Shown here: positions 34,843-46,260 of the stretch, piece after piece
Layout: the number at the start of each line of letters is the position of its first letter
How positions within the stretch are numbered: position 1 is the first letter of the stretch
NCBI GenBank assembly: GCA_902702965.1
Contig: CACRXP010000306.1
Coordinates: 616,696-680,695, forward strand
Origin: Spirometra erinaceieuropaei
Lineage: Eukaryota > Platyhelminthes > Cestoda > Diphyllobothriidea > Diphyllobothriidae
DNA length: 64,000 nt
Direction of reading: 5' to 3'
Notes under the pieces: generated by a model
Database searches by the model: none
Told to the model about the DNA's origin: nothing
Seen by the model: only the letters and a program-made list of their open reading frames with translations
Position numbers and translations under genes: made by a program

Positions 34843-35425
34843 GGTGGCAATAATAGAAGTGCGCGTTCTACCGATCCGTCGTATATGTCTTTGTTCTACG
34901 TAAGGCATGCTTTATTTGTTCATTTCATGCCCGCAATACAGAAGTTTTCATTGGGTAGAAATTTGATCAGGGATCCGACTGGCACCAACTTAATCAGCTA
35001 TTTACAGATGCCCTCAAGAAAATGTATGTATGTCCGCCTGTAAAAAATAGGTCATAAGGATAACGTTGAGCATGCTGCGGACGGAGAGTGAGCTTCTTAC
35101 TACTGACCTTTGCAAAATTTATGCAAAATATATACTTTATATATTTTTAAATATTGTCAGTAATGAAAAACTTTCAAATTTACTACTTACGTCACTGGGC
35201 CAAAAAATTTCCAGACAGAAGTAACAGCGTACCTGAACCAGGCCTATGTACATAAACCTAATACGGGAATTGCCAATGCGCAAAATTTTTAATAATTGCA
35301 TTGCACTTTTGTGCGCCTCTGCACAGACACCACTGAATCGTTTTATTATATTAAACATTTTTAGAGCTTTCGTATTTTTGTCCTAAATATTATTGTAAAA
35401 CCGTGCTGCGTCCTTGAACGTTAAC
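34843..35425. other. AT-rich flank between BEL/Pao and LINE J2, left copy
   Basis: No recognised gene. The same sequence lies reversed at 50,350-50,938. Confidence 0.5.
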
Positions 35426-35429
35426 TTTA

Positions 35430-37330
35430 ATGGCACTGGGTGGCTAAATGCTTTGGGTGGCTAAATAGCAGCCTAAGGAAAAAGATCAACAGGAAGCACG
35501 AATTGTGGAGAAAATACTGCGTCACTAGGCATGTTGGGTATTTCAACACCTACAACACACAGAGGAACAAACTGAGAAACATGCCTATAAAATCGCGGCG
35601 GGAATCGGAGAAGAAATTGCCACAAAAGCAACGCAGAACCCGAAATTACTCTACAGCTACATCCGACGAAGTACAAGGAAAAGGCACCACATCCCATTAA
35701 TAAGGACCACTGATGGCGTTGAGATGGCTGATAGTAGGATAAAGCTGTGTATTTTTCACAGTTTTCCTAATCAGTCGACATAAACGAGACAAGGTTCCTT
35801 CCTCCTTGCACAGAAGAACTGCCGACCCCAAGCATAAGTGATATAATCTTCTCAGAAGGCATTGTCCGAATAGAATTAGTGGCATTGAACGAATCGAAGT
35901 CGCCAGGACCAAATGCGATTCCATCCAAACTTCGCAGGGAACTTGCCAGTGAGCTTTCTGTACCTTTGTTCATGCTCTTTCAAGCGTCACTTGACACTGG
36001 AACACTTCATATTGATTGGAAGCTGGCGCATATAACTCCGCTATTCAAAGGAGGAAGCAGGACATAGACGACAAATTACAGGCCCATAAGCTTGACATGC
36101 ATTCTCTGCAAAGCTATAGAAAGGATCATAAAGTGTGAACTGGTGCATTTCCTGAAAGTTCATTGCCTGCTTTTGAAATGCCAGTATTGGTCCTGGAAAG
36201 GAGGATCCTGCACGACAAACTTGCTGCGATCTCTCCAGAGCTGGACCCGAGCTCTCGACGACAGGCACGCGGTCCACATAGCCTTAATCGACTCCCAGAA
36301 AGCGTCCGACAAATTGTCCCACCAAAGGCTGTTAGATACACTTAAAAATTGGGATCGGTGGCAACTTCCTTAAATGGATCGAAAACTTCCTTTTGGGTCA
36401 ACACCAGGTTGTATGCATCGGTCGGGGAAACTCAGATCCTGCAATGGTCGAGAGTGGTGTCTCCCAGGGTTCGGTATTGGGACCCATTTTTTTCCTTATA
36501 TATGTCGACGATGCCGTAACAGCTTTAGGCTGCGAAGTAAAAATGCCGATGACATGAAGATGTGGAGTGTAATTCAGGACCCTGCCGACGAAAAGAGACT
36601 GCAGATGAACTTGAATCGGTTGGAGGAGTGGCCAAGCCGTTGGTTCCTGCGGTTCAATGTTGGCAAATGTAGCATACTTTGCCTAGGCAAGACAGCCTTA
36701 AAGAACCTCGATGTGCTGACGACGAGTTCCCCAAAACCATCCGCCCACTATTCGAGAGCGGCAAAAAGCGTAATGGCCGTACGGTACGCCATCAAGCGTG
36801 CGTTTATGGACTTTGACAAAGATGCTTTCACAAAGACATTCGGAACACTTGTCCGGCCACACTTAGAGTACGGCATAATAGCATGGAGTCCGTGGGCGGT
36901 TGAGGATCGAAGCTGCCTTGAAAAGTTCAGAGGAGTGCCGCGAAGATGGTTAGGGATCAAGGCTCCTTTCCTTAAGCAACCCGCCTAGTAAATCTGAACC
37001 TCTTCCCTTTGACTAACAGGAAACTTCGCGAGGATCTCTTGCAAGTCTTCCGCGTTGTAAAGGGGTTGGATTGCAGCCTGGCCTTCGAGGACTTTTTGAA
37101 TTTGCTGCCACGACCAACCTCCGAGGTCAGCCTTTTAAATTACGAACTCAGCAGGCAAGGCTGGATGTGCGGCGGTTCTCCTTCTCTGCTCGAGTGGTCA
37201 AAACATGGAATGCCCTTCCCGCAGATGTTGTTATGTTACCATTTATACAAAGTTTTAAAAAGAACCTTGACAAATTTATGTTCCGAAATGACAAAAGGCC
37301 GATGAGATATCGAGCTCACTCCCTGTAAAT
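35430..37330 (+). pseudogene. CR1/Jockey-like LINE (J2), reverse transcriptase to 3' end
   Basis: It begins 5'-truncated in the linker (WLNSSLRKKINRKHELWRKY, 35,460-35,520). Reverse transcriptase motifs follow: SPGPNAIPSKLRRE (35,902-35,943), HITPLFKGGSRT (36,032-36,067, then a stop), SCTTNLLRSLQSWTRAL (36,208-36,258) and IDSQKASDKLSHQRLL with an altered FD motif. YVDDAV (36,501-36,518) and NADDMKMW (36,542-36,565) are the end of the palm, in different frames. The second is the catalytic box, with asparagine where tyrosine is usual. The thumb runs LVRPHLEYGIIAWSPW (about 36,850-36,897) to about 37,330. The first 860 bases recur in the right arm; everything after 36,293 is single copy here. 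Confidence 0.8.
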
Positions 37331-39845
37331 CGTTCCCATTTTGTGCTACCATTATGGTCTTGTTTGAACTATTTCAGCCCAGAACATTTTTCTGTATACC
37401 ACGTATTTTTTACTTCGCAAATAGGGTACTTAAAAGCTAACGTCTATTTCCCTCATTAAAGTGAACAGAACTGATCTAGATGGAGATGGGATTTAGCAAA
37501 TGGAGAATGGGAGGGGATGGATACCGAAGAAATACGAACCCGTATTCGGACTCTACTGGAGTTCGAAGAATATGACATCATCGGCTTCGATTCGCAGTCC
37601 ATCTTTCGTTTCGATTCGCAGTCCATCTTCCGCGGCCTTGAGTGCGATTGGCGTCCAAGTGGTTACTAGGATGACTTATATCTTTTGCGATAAAACCGTA
37701 TCCGGACGTGGGTGCCTTACAACGAGGCATCGCATCTTTTTTGTATTACTACTTAACGAAAAATATAATATTTAACTGTACAAAATTCCATTTATGCGAT
37801 AGGTAGGTCAAACTGTACTAAAAACAAAAAACATCACTTGCTCAATCAGCAGTATTTGCAACAAAAGAAGCACAGTTTATGCAAAAAGGGTAATTCAGTA
37901 AAATGTAGAAGAAGCCAATATTCGAGATCGTTCAGGCGTTCTAAGTTATGGGCTACTGTAACAAACGAAGACACGATCAAACATTATTCCTTATTTGAAT
38001 CTGTACTTAATGCAGTGGCGTTTTACCATTACTAGGAATCGAATCGTCGCGATATCTGATGGATGAATACGAAGCCTTGAGCCCCAAATTCATTCCTCAC
38101 ATCGTCGTTTAATAAACGTTATTTACTTGTCGTCTGAGCATTCTGTTTTCATCATGGCGTGTTTAGACACTGAACGTGATGACATGCTGATCTTCTTAGA
38201 AGAAACAACTTCGTCGCGGGCCAGGGCTTAAGATCTGAGACTGAGTATGAATGAAGACATACCTCTGCATCTCTTTTCGGACTATTTCGGCTTCAAGACC
38301 ACTTTGCATTTGTTTTCTCTGCAAAAGACATCAGAACAGTGCACACAGATATAATTTTCGCACTTCTGAAATATTTTCCCCGAAGTGCTTCTGAAAGCTG
38401 AGTCAAGCACAATTAGTCGATTGATGCATTTAAATCGAGAACTAACCAACTTGTGCGCCAACGAAAACGACAAAATCCCTAAAGGTCCAGAGTTATTCTG
38501 TGCCTCCGAGACTTAAAAACGGCCGAATCTCTTCTGCATTCCTTCATACACATCGTATAATTTTAAGTTACTCAGAACAAGCATGGTCACTGTTCACTGT
38601 CTGAGTAACAAATTCCAAATCCGATCTATTCGTTAGTCTTGTCAGATAAAATATATCCGAGCATCTTGCGCAGCGTTTATGGACTCCCAGAAATTAAACA
38701 GCATTAACAAGACCTGCACCGGACATCCCTTAAAAGGGAAGATCTCAGGAATACCTTCATTTGTAGGATTTACTCTCGGTCCTCCTCACAAATCTCAAAA
38801 AATGGGGAAGGAGGTGGGTACATTGGAAAATAAAATGACAAATTTGAAAATATCAGCTCGCTGTTAACTTGGCGAGACAACATCGATCGTACCAGAAATT
38901 CTAAGGAAACACCGGAAGAATATATTACTTATTCAAGCACAGCTAGCTTAGCGACAACAGATATCGCGTCTACAGGGTTCAGTACAACAGTGTTACTTTT
39001 CGCTCGAAGGCAGATCTAAAGAGTTCATGTGCCTTGTCATTGTTTCTGCGTTTAGATAGCATCGGAAACGGTCTGGGTACATAGCCAATTGCTTTATCGT
39101 TTATAGATGCTTTACCAAATGGGGATGTCGAAAATTGTGCGGAATCCATAGGACCACAGAGGAAGAAGTCGAAGAAGGGTAAGAAATTTATATCAAAGAG
39201 AAGGTCCTGCTCGCATCAAAACTTATTCTCGGAAGATGTTCGAACGAAATCCGATACCGATAATACCGAAGTCGCTGAAGAACAAAGCACCGAAGTCCAT
39301 GGGATGTATTAACCATTATTTTAGAAGACGGCATTAATGCTGAAACAAATAACATAGTCCACTAGAATATAGTTATTTATGGTGTCGAGCCTTCATCAGC
39401 AAACAAGAGTACCACGTTATCAAATAGATATCTTGGTCGTTGAGTGTTTGGGTAAATGCCGACATGACCTCCATTCTCACTCCAGGATATTCGGATGCTG
39501 TCCTTAGTGATGGAGAATATGTAACCGTGAATATAACTTTCGATCTATGAAACGCAGGTGCATCGTACGAGTTGTCACTAGTAAGGCCTCTTACAATCAT
39601 TCCTAAAGATCAAGTTCAGGTCTGACATCTCCTAGAAGGGAGAATGGCTCTTCGCAACTCACATATGAAAACGTTTTTCAGCCCGATAAAGGACCTATGA
39701 GAAGACACAAAATTATTACGCTCTGATCAGAACTAAAGCGGCGGAAAGAAAAGGGGGAAATAACCAAAAAGAAAGATCGTACAGATAAAGTGGCCATTCG
39801 TATGGCAGACGTCTTGCATTACCAGGGTTAGCCCCCACCGGGAAG
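37331..39845. other. No recognisable gene; minor tandem repeat
   Basis: AT-rich sequence. A roughly 27-bp unit containing TTCGATTCGCAGTCCATCTT is repeated twice at about 37,586-37,634. Plus-strand frames near 38,680-38,867 and 39,120-39,310 are lysine- and serine-rich and could be LINE ORF1 remnants, but I cannot show it. Confidence 0.4.
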
Positions 39846-39849
39846 ACAG

Positions 39850-40990
39850 GTTATTAATGTAATGTGCCCAAATGTACAGAGCCTGTTTAACACAATAAAG
39901 AAAATCAAGAATTTGAGTGACAAGCTCTCACTTGATGAACAAATAAATTATTTTATTGGAAGACCACTTGAGGTACCGTCACAATAATTTAATATAGATT
40001 CTATAGTAAATTCTACAGCGAGTACACAGATTCTTTACATTATGCATTTTTTGGCTGTAGAGCAGTTTGCGCCTGGCTCACACTTACCGCTAACTTTTAA
40101 CTTTTCGTTTTTGCTGATGTAATTGATGACTTTATGTCTGTTTATCGATATAAATAGGGAGCTCAAGGGCGAAAGCCTCATTCCCTTAATAAACTGACTT
40201 AAACTGACTTAAAAACGGCCAGCGAACAGATGTCATCACCTTGACAGAAAGGCGACTTTCTGACGCTACTGAAGAATATGAGGCATCCACCAGAGGCTGT
40301 CAGCTGTTCAGAAGAGACAGGAATATCTGAGAAGGAGGGGTCGTTGTTTATGTTAACTGCAGTTTAGCTGCAGTCCCCAAGCAACATCTCACGACGGCGT
40401 AAGAGTAATCTTATTTTTACCCACCAGTAAATTCATCCGGATACTTGAACTTGTGGTTCCATACCATTACGCAAATAATATTGTCGAACGCGATCCCCCC
40501 CTCCCAACAATACTGCACATGATCCGTTGGAATAAGGATGAACTCATCATTGGAAACTTTAACGCTCCCAATATCGACTGGCAAGCTAGGACTATTTTCT
40601 GTCCACCGGCCACATTTTATCATCATTTGCTAGAGATGACAGCGGAAAATTACCCTTCAAAAATTTGCCATTCGGAGTACGTGTTTGGAAAGGAAAGCGC
40701 TCATTCTACCTGGACCTGTTGTTCGCCTAAGTTAAAGAGTGTGCTTGATCTACAAGACCTCCCACCAATGGGTGTGTGATTGTGTTGTGATATTTCTCCA
40801 GAGTCTCATGTCTTGCAGGCGCCACTCACCCAAACAATTAAAAACAAACTACTGGAAGGGCCGTAAATTTCGATGGGGTGGTTTTGGGCGGAACGAAATG
40901 GAAAAACAAACGAGGTCGTTAATGCAGGCCTCTGACCCAACAGAAATATAGGGGAAGAAATGAAAACGGACAGAGAGGAACCTGGGCTTC
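39850..40990 (+). pseudogene. CR1/Jockey-like LINE (J3), endonuclease fragment
   Basis: INVMCPNVQSLFNTIKK (39,854-39,905) resembles the start of LINE endonucleases. After an intervening segment (about 39,960-40,212) come LFRRDR and a GGVVVYV-like stretch (40,300-40,360), then DELIIGNFNAPNIDW (40,528-40,572), the conserved G.FN.P..DW core. VFGKESAHSTWTC (about 40,680) corresponds to the region near the end of the domain. Frames are broken. The order suggests one endonuclease interrupted by an insertion. Confidence 0.6.
39960..40212 (+). mobile_element. Possible solo-LTR-like or promoter-bearing insertion
   Basis: This piece separates two parts of an endonuclease. It contains TATAAATA (40,149-40,156) and AATAAA (40,188-40,193) 32 bases apart, the spacing expected for a short LTR with promoter and poly(A) signal. 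A 10-bp unit AAACTGACTT is repeated twice at its end (40,191-40,210). Clear TG...CA ends and a target duplication were not found, so the identity is uncertain. Confidence 0.25.
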
Positions 40991-41199
40991 GTATTTCCCT
41001 AATTTCAGCATGTCTGCAGCCTGCAGAGCCCGTTCGCGCAAAAAGAAAACAGGAATCGACGGTATTTAAAAATCTGTAAACAGTAATCTGATGACGTCAC
41101 CCACACTCATGACAGTTCGACCATCTGTTTCGGTTATGTCTACCGTGTGCCCCACAGTTGCAGCAACAATGGGAGCAGGAACGGTGACTTACGCAGGGG

Positions 41200-42194
41200 T
41201 TTATAGTGCCGGTAGACTTGCGTAGCATCTACGTACACTCTCTGCTCCTCCCTCGTCCGAGCCCGGTGTCAAGACAGAGTCAAGAAGACCGGAGACGAGG
41301 GAGGCCGCAGGTGGATAGCTCGGACGGGTCCTCACCTTGGCGTTCCACCACACCCCCTGGTCCACACAACAAATAACCAGGATTCCAACCAACGCGACAG
41401 AGATTTGGAGGCTGGCACGGCCGAACCCGCACCTGGGCGTGCCGCCAACGCCTGGCTCGGATCCCGCACTGTGGTGGGAGTGCCATAAAGGCCACATTAA
41501 AAAGGAGCCATTGCAGCCTGACTCTCAGACCGCCTCCGGTCAAGGAGGAGGTCCAAGTTACCCCGTCAGTTGGCATCCTTCCAAGCCACGGCTTTTAGCG
41601 CACCGTGATAGCTTCAAGCGCGTCAGATTGTTTATAGTGAGGAGAAAGGGCGCTGAGTCGTCGACCTCACTCTCCCTTCCCACTCCCACACCCCAGCCGC
41701 TGTCCGAGCCGGTTAGCAGACTGGAGTGGGGAATGGGCGCGGTGGCTGTCGTGGTCGACTGACCATGACTGCGCGCGCCACGGCACGACCTGGCCCCCAT
41801 ACACACAACGCCAGGATTTCACACAACGGGGGTTGAACGGCGTGTCTCTCACTTGCGTCAGAGTGCCGTGGGAGGTGCTGTTTCAGCCCTTTCCCAGCCC
41901 ACCAGTTCGCCACTCCATGCAACACACACACAACGCGACGAACTGCGTGAACCGAGAGCGGGCGTCAATCAGCAACCTTCCTATCCACGACGCTTGACGT
42001 GTCGGGATAGTCTCGGACTCAAGTCACCCGTGCAGCCGAAGCCGCATGGGGACCGAGTCGAGATGTGGACTTCCCACTTGCGTGGGAGGTGGCAGTTGGG
42101 TGCATGAGGCGTGTGAGTGTTGATTTCTGGTGGGGTGATGGTGGTGGTGGAGGAGGTAGGGAGTGAGTGAATGTGTGGTGTGGCCGACGGTTGT
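41200..42194 (-). mobile_element. Probable 3' region of the zinc-finger LINE
   Basis: The stretch directly follows the stop codon of the zinc-finger frame (42,195) on the minus strand. It is GC-rich with no coding motif and contains short repeats such as CACACACAACG. Its 3' boundary is not defined; 41,200 is a guess based on change in composition. Confidence 0.35.
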
Positions 42195-43917
42195 CTACCG
42201 CAGGTCGTCGTGGATGCGCATGTGGCCGAATAGGCCCGTGCGATGCCTGAAAGTGCGAGGACAGTGTGGGCAGTTGGGACGAGCTTGGTGGGTATAGGTG
42301 GGTGCTCCAGGCACTGGTTCGCCAGTCTCTGTGCGATGGATTCGCAAGTGACCGACCAGAACGATGCGTGCGGTGAATGTGCGTGGACAATTTGGGCATG
42401 AGAAGTCGGCGGTGTCAGTGTCAGCTACAGAGGAGGCGGTGGTGGTGGCGTGGACGGATGGAACGAGAGTGGGGGTGTGCACGGTGGATGTGTTGGATGT
42501 GGCGGGAGTGCGGTCAATTCCGCTCTCGTGGATGCGCATGTGGCCGAAAAGGCCCATGCGATGCCTGAAGGTGCGAGGGCAGTGTGGGCAGTGGAGGCGA
42601 GTGCGGTGGGTGTAGGTTGGTGCTTCACGCACTGGTTCGCCAGTCTCTGTGCGATGGATTCGCAAGTGACCGACCAGGCCGATGTGTGAGTTGAAGGTAC
42701 GGTCGCAGTGAGGGCAGGTGTAGTCCTGATCCTCATCCCTGGAGTCGGGGGACGTGGTGGTAATGTAGGTTGCTGTGCGCGGGACAGTGGCCTGAGCGGC
42801 CGCCGTTGGAGCAGTGGGCGAGGAGGAAGTGGAGGAGGAGGAGGAGGAGGAGGAGGAGGAGGAGGAGGAGGAGGAGGAGGAGGATGATGAAAGTGGTGAG
42901 TCAGAAGAATTGTCAGGGTTAGTTGGCGGCGGAGATGAAAAGGGAGAGGCAGGCGGGTGGACGATGGTTGGTGCAGTTCGAGAGGCGCAGTTAATCCGAA
43001 GATGTCCAACAAGTCCGATTCGAGCCCGGAATATCCGTTGACACCGAGGACACGTTGGAAGCGGTTGTGCGGCGGCGTTGCTTACTGGGCGAAGTTGTGA
43101 TTTGCGGGCTTCGCGGTTGGCTTCGTAGATCGCAGCGCCTGTCTTTACTGTCCTCCTCCAGGTCGGTCGATCGAGTGCGAGCTCCTCCCAGTCGGTGGGG
43201 TTGATTTGCAGGCATTTCAGGGAGGACTTCAGGGTATCCTTGTAACGACGAATCTGGCCTCCTTGACGGCGAGAACCCGTCGCGACGTCTCCGTATAAGA
43301 GTCGTTTGGGTAGTCGCTCGTCGTCCATGCGCACCAGGTGGCCGCTCCAGCGCAGCTGCATTTGCCTCAGTATGGCGCAGATGCTGAGGATTCCCGTCCG
43401 TTCCAGCAAATCAGTGTCGGGGATTCGATCCTGCCAGTTCAGCCTCAGGATGCGACGAAGACAACTGAGGTGGAAGTGGTTCAGATGACGTGCCTGCTTT
43501 GCGTACACCGTCCAAGTCTCCGCTCCATACAGTAGCGTCGGCAAGATGACGGCCTTGTACATCTTCAGCTTCGTGCTCAGTTGAAGACCGTGGCGATTCC
43601 AAACTGTGCTTTGGAGGCGACCGAAGGCTTGACTGGCTTTCGAGATCCTGTTGGCGACTTCGTCGTCGATCTTGGTGTTGCGGGAGAGGGTACTGCCCAG
43701 GTACGGGAAGTTCTCCACCACTTGCAGGTGGGTCCCATTCACGCTGATTTGCGGCGGCGCGTTGGGGGCTGTGGCTGATTTGGGTGGCGGTTGGTGCATC
43801 ACCACCGTCTTCTGCGTGTAAATGACCAGACCGAAGTTCTCGCAGGCGGCGGAGAACAGGTCCATGCTCCGTTGCATCTCGTCTTCCGAGGTGGTGTTTA
43901 GGGCGCAGTCGTCGGCG
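42195..43917 (-). CDS. Zinc-finger LINE polyprotein, second half: end of reverse transcriptase, thumb and five C2H2 fingers
   Basis: This frame continues the reverse transcriptase after a frameshift at about 43,918-43,920. It includes part of the ADD catalytic box (43,908-43,919), [17 protein letters not shown], the [15 protein letters not shown] thumb motif (about 43,690), LYGAETWTV (about 43,520) and [20 protein letters not shown] (about 43,335-43,275). Then comes the tail unusual for a LINE. Five C2H2 fingers start at [32 protein letters not shown] and CPHCPRTF, separated by linkers of the HRTETGEPV type and a poly-serine stretch (about 20 residues). Fingers two/three and four/five look like a duplicated pair. 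The frame is open for over 560 codons, so it decayed only recently. The fingers may help RNA or target binding; that is inference. Confidence 0.9.
42831..42883. repeat. (GGA)n microsatellite inside the LINE coding frame
   Basis: About 17 GGA units on the plus strand, read as serine codons (TCC) on the minus strand. It lies in the linker between the first finger and the paired fingers. Long frames in the other phases here (poly-glutamate, poly-proline) are artefacts of the repeat. Confidence 0.95.
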
Positions 43918-45234
43918 AAGGAGTTCGTGAACGGTGGTTGTGGATACGCGCGATTGGAAGTGCATCCGCCGTTGATTCAGCAGATGACCGTCCGTCCTGT
44001 AGGCGATGCGGATCCCGGGGCGTTCGTCGCGGTAGGCGTCCATCAGCATGGCAGAGAACATAAGACTGAAGAGGGTAGGCGCCAGTACGCAGCCCTGCTT
44101 CACTCCATTGGTCACTGCGAATGCATCTGAGACAGCTCCGTTGTCCGTGACTCGCGTCATTATACCGTCGTGCAGCTGGCACACCATCTGAGTGAATCGT
44201 TCCGGACAGCCGAATTTCTGCACGATCTTCCACAGTGCTTCACGATTCACCGTGTCGAAGGCTTTCGTCAGGTCCACGAAGGTAGAGTGCAGGTGAGTCC
44301 GCATCTCCTGACACTTCTCCTGAAGTTGGCGGGCGGCGAAGATCATATCCGTGGTCCCACGATGACGACGGAAGCCGCATTGGCTTTCCGGCAGAAGGCC
44401 CTGTTCCAGATGGTTATTGAGGCGGTTGAGGAGGATTCGTGCGAAGATCTTCCCGGCGATGTTCAGCAGGGAGATGCCGCGGTGATTGTCGCAGACTTGG
44501 CGATTCCCTTTGCGCTTGTAGAGATGCACGATGGTTTCGTCTTTGAAATTTTTCGGGACTTCGCCTTGACGCCACATCTCTTGGAAGAGCGCAGGCAGGT
44601 GATCCATCAGTTGGGGACCTCCGTGCTTGTAGACCTCAGCAGGGCTTGCGTCCGATCCGGGTGCTTTCCCGCTGGAGAGTTGCTGCACGGCCCTGATAGT
44701 CTCCTGGAGAGATGACCGGAGGTCGATGTCCATGTTGGTCTCCACTTGCGGCAAACGCTTGATGGCGGCGTCGGAGATGACGGAGGGGCGGTTGAGGACG
44801 CCTCGAAAATGCTCGGCCCATCGCTGCAGGATTTTCGTCTTCTCAGTCAGGAGAGTGTTGCCGTCGGCGCTGAGAAGAGGAGCAGTGCCCTTCGTCGGCG
44901 GACGGTAGACAGCTTTGATCGCAGAGAAGAAGTTCTTCCATTTGTTGCGGTCTGCGTACCCTTGGATCTCCTCAGCTTTGCGAGCAGTCCAGGCGTCCTG
45001 CATCTCGCGCAGTCGTTGCTGAAGCTGTCGGCGACTGCGATAGAAGGCAGCTTTGGTGGCATCTGTGGGGTGATCTACGTAGGCTTTGTGTAGGCGGTTC
45101 TTCTCAGCTAGCAGATTTTTGATGGCGGCGTCGTTGTCGTCGAACCAGTCCTGGTGTTGGCGGGGAGCGCGACCGAGGACGGCGAGCGCCGTCGACTGGA
45201 CCGTGTCTCGCAGTTGACACCAGCGGTTCTCCAC
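43918..45234 (-). CDS. Zinc-finger LINE polyprotein, first half: linker and reverse transcriptase palm
   Basis: About 439 codons are in the genuine frame. Residues 1-110 are the linker after the missing endonuclease ([17 protein letters not shown]). Residues 137-150 are [13 protein letters not shown]. Residues 187-206 ([20 protein letters not shown]) begin the reverse transcriptase. Residues 234-275 include HLYKRKGNR and [15 protein letters not shown]. Residues 320-327 (DLTKAFDT) hold the first catalytic aspartate, and residues 377-386 ([10 protein letters not shown]) the next motif. Just before the catalytic ADD box, after HELL, a two-base deletion at 43,918-43,920 shifts the frame. The remaining open codons to 43,411 are a shadow. 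Upstream a stop lies 20 codons before, so the element is 5'-truncated near 45,240 and has no endonuclease. The first in-frame codon used here is GTG; no true start is claimed. Confidence 0.9.
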
Positions 45235-45240
45235 GGAGGA

Positions 45241-45515
45241 CCCACACTCATAAAGAGCCCCATAAGCACGTCCTACGCATGTCCATCAGGAGTGTAGTTT
45301 TTTTTACCTCTCGCTCACCATTTTTTTAACGGACTACTAATTCAGAAACTATGAATTGTATTTTGCACAGATTCTGCCTACCTCACCTAAAATTCGCATG
45401 CAAATTTATTTTTACTCGCTTTGATGTGACCCCGACGGGTCTTTAATAAAAAATTATTATCGTCTAATGTAACATACCATATGAGCTAGCACAGGCAAGG
45501 CGTAAAGGCGTTCAT
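45241..45515. other. Flank of the zinc-finger LINE, no gene seen
   Basis: AT-rich, with a T8 run at 45,299-45,306 and a short A-rich stretch. No motif recognised. Confidence 0.5.
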
Positions 45516-45519
45516 CGGA

Positions 45520-46260
45520 GATGTATGCAACTTAAGAGCTTCAGACCAGTAAGTCTCACAAGCATCTGTTGCCGACTATTGGAGACAATAATAAAAACGG
45601 AGCTGAAGATGCATATTGAACAGGACAACTTGCGTATTGCACATCAAAATGGATTTGCAAACGGTCGATGCCGTCTCAATTATCTCCTCACATCCATGGA
45701 AAGCTGGACGAAATAGATAGAACTGGTTTTGTCAGTAGATGCAGTCTACATTGATTATAACAAAGCCTTTGACAAGGTCCAAAACAGACAGCTAATATCT
45801 AAACTGCGTAGACTTGGTGTTACCGGCAACTTACTTAAATAGTTACCGGACACTGTACAGTTAGGATAAGTCGGAGTCGGTGGCCATTCACAGTGGGGCT
45901 CCGTAGGGTATCGTTCTGAGTCCCATTCTTATTTTAATGTATGTCGACGACTGCCTTGACTGTCTGACCGGTGACAAAGTAAAGCTCGTCGATGACCTGA
46001 AGATATGCGTTTCAACAGAGAAACCAGTGTTAGCGTTGGATTTGCAAAATAATTAGGTTCTGATGCAAAAGCAGTATGAGAAGTTGCTTCCTAGCCTCAA
46101 TTTAGGCAAATGTAAAGTCATCCGGCCGCAGCCTACTTACAAAAAGATGGTGAGTTTTGAATGCCAGCATTTCGTCAGAGGTCGCCAACTCGAGCCAGTA
46201 GACGAGTTAAGGATCTTGGTTTGTGGATGGCGCCCACTCTCAAGCTTTTGATCCTTTGAG
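45520..46260 (+). pseudogene. CR1/Jockey-like LINE (J4), reverse transcriptase fragment
   Basis: KSFRPVSLTSICCRLLETIIKTEL (about 45,530-45,603) is the usual RP(I/V)SLTS motif. HQNGFANGRCRLNYLLTSMESWT (45,648-45,713) is the next. VYIDYNKAFDKVQNRQLISKL (45,747-45,809) holds the first catalytic aspartate region. NVCRRLP at about 45,935 is a shifted form of the YVDD-like end, and VDDLKI (45,988-46,006) reads as an altered catalytic box. Stops are frequent. It is a different, older copy than J2. Confidence 0.65.

Larger units (their letters stand above)
20003..36293 (+). repeat. Left arm of a giant inverted repeat
   Basis: Every recognisable segment here recurs in reverse complement in 49,487-64,000. 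Summing paired coordinates gives 84,003 at the outer end, 84,293 after 22.2 kb, about 85,757 from 25.4 to 29.1 kb and about 85,780 from 30.6 kb to the inner end. The arms are therefore collinear, with three main length differences (a 291-bp step, a 1,465-bp step and a step of about 22 bp). By eye I count about 7 mismatches in 235 bases at the outer end and a few per cent elsewhere. The inner boundary is set by the N gap next to the right arm, not by a visible loss of homology, so the repeat may extend further. Confidence 0.95.

Noticed and set aside
37586..37634. A minisatellite array
   Set aside because: Only two units are present, which is too few for an array.
42195..43010. Host C2H2 zinc-finger gene
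   Set aside because: The fingers are in one frame with the LINE thumb domain, and the same join is seen in decayed copies, so they belong to the retroelement.
42425..43041. Poly-proline and poly-glutamate frames of 75-195 codons
   Set aside because: They are other phases of the GGA microsatellite within the zinc-finger LINE frame.
43411..43917. C-terminal 168 codons of the 607-codon LINE frame
   Set aside because: They follow the frameshift at the catalytic box and have no family resemblance; the true continuation is in the frame ending at 42,195.
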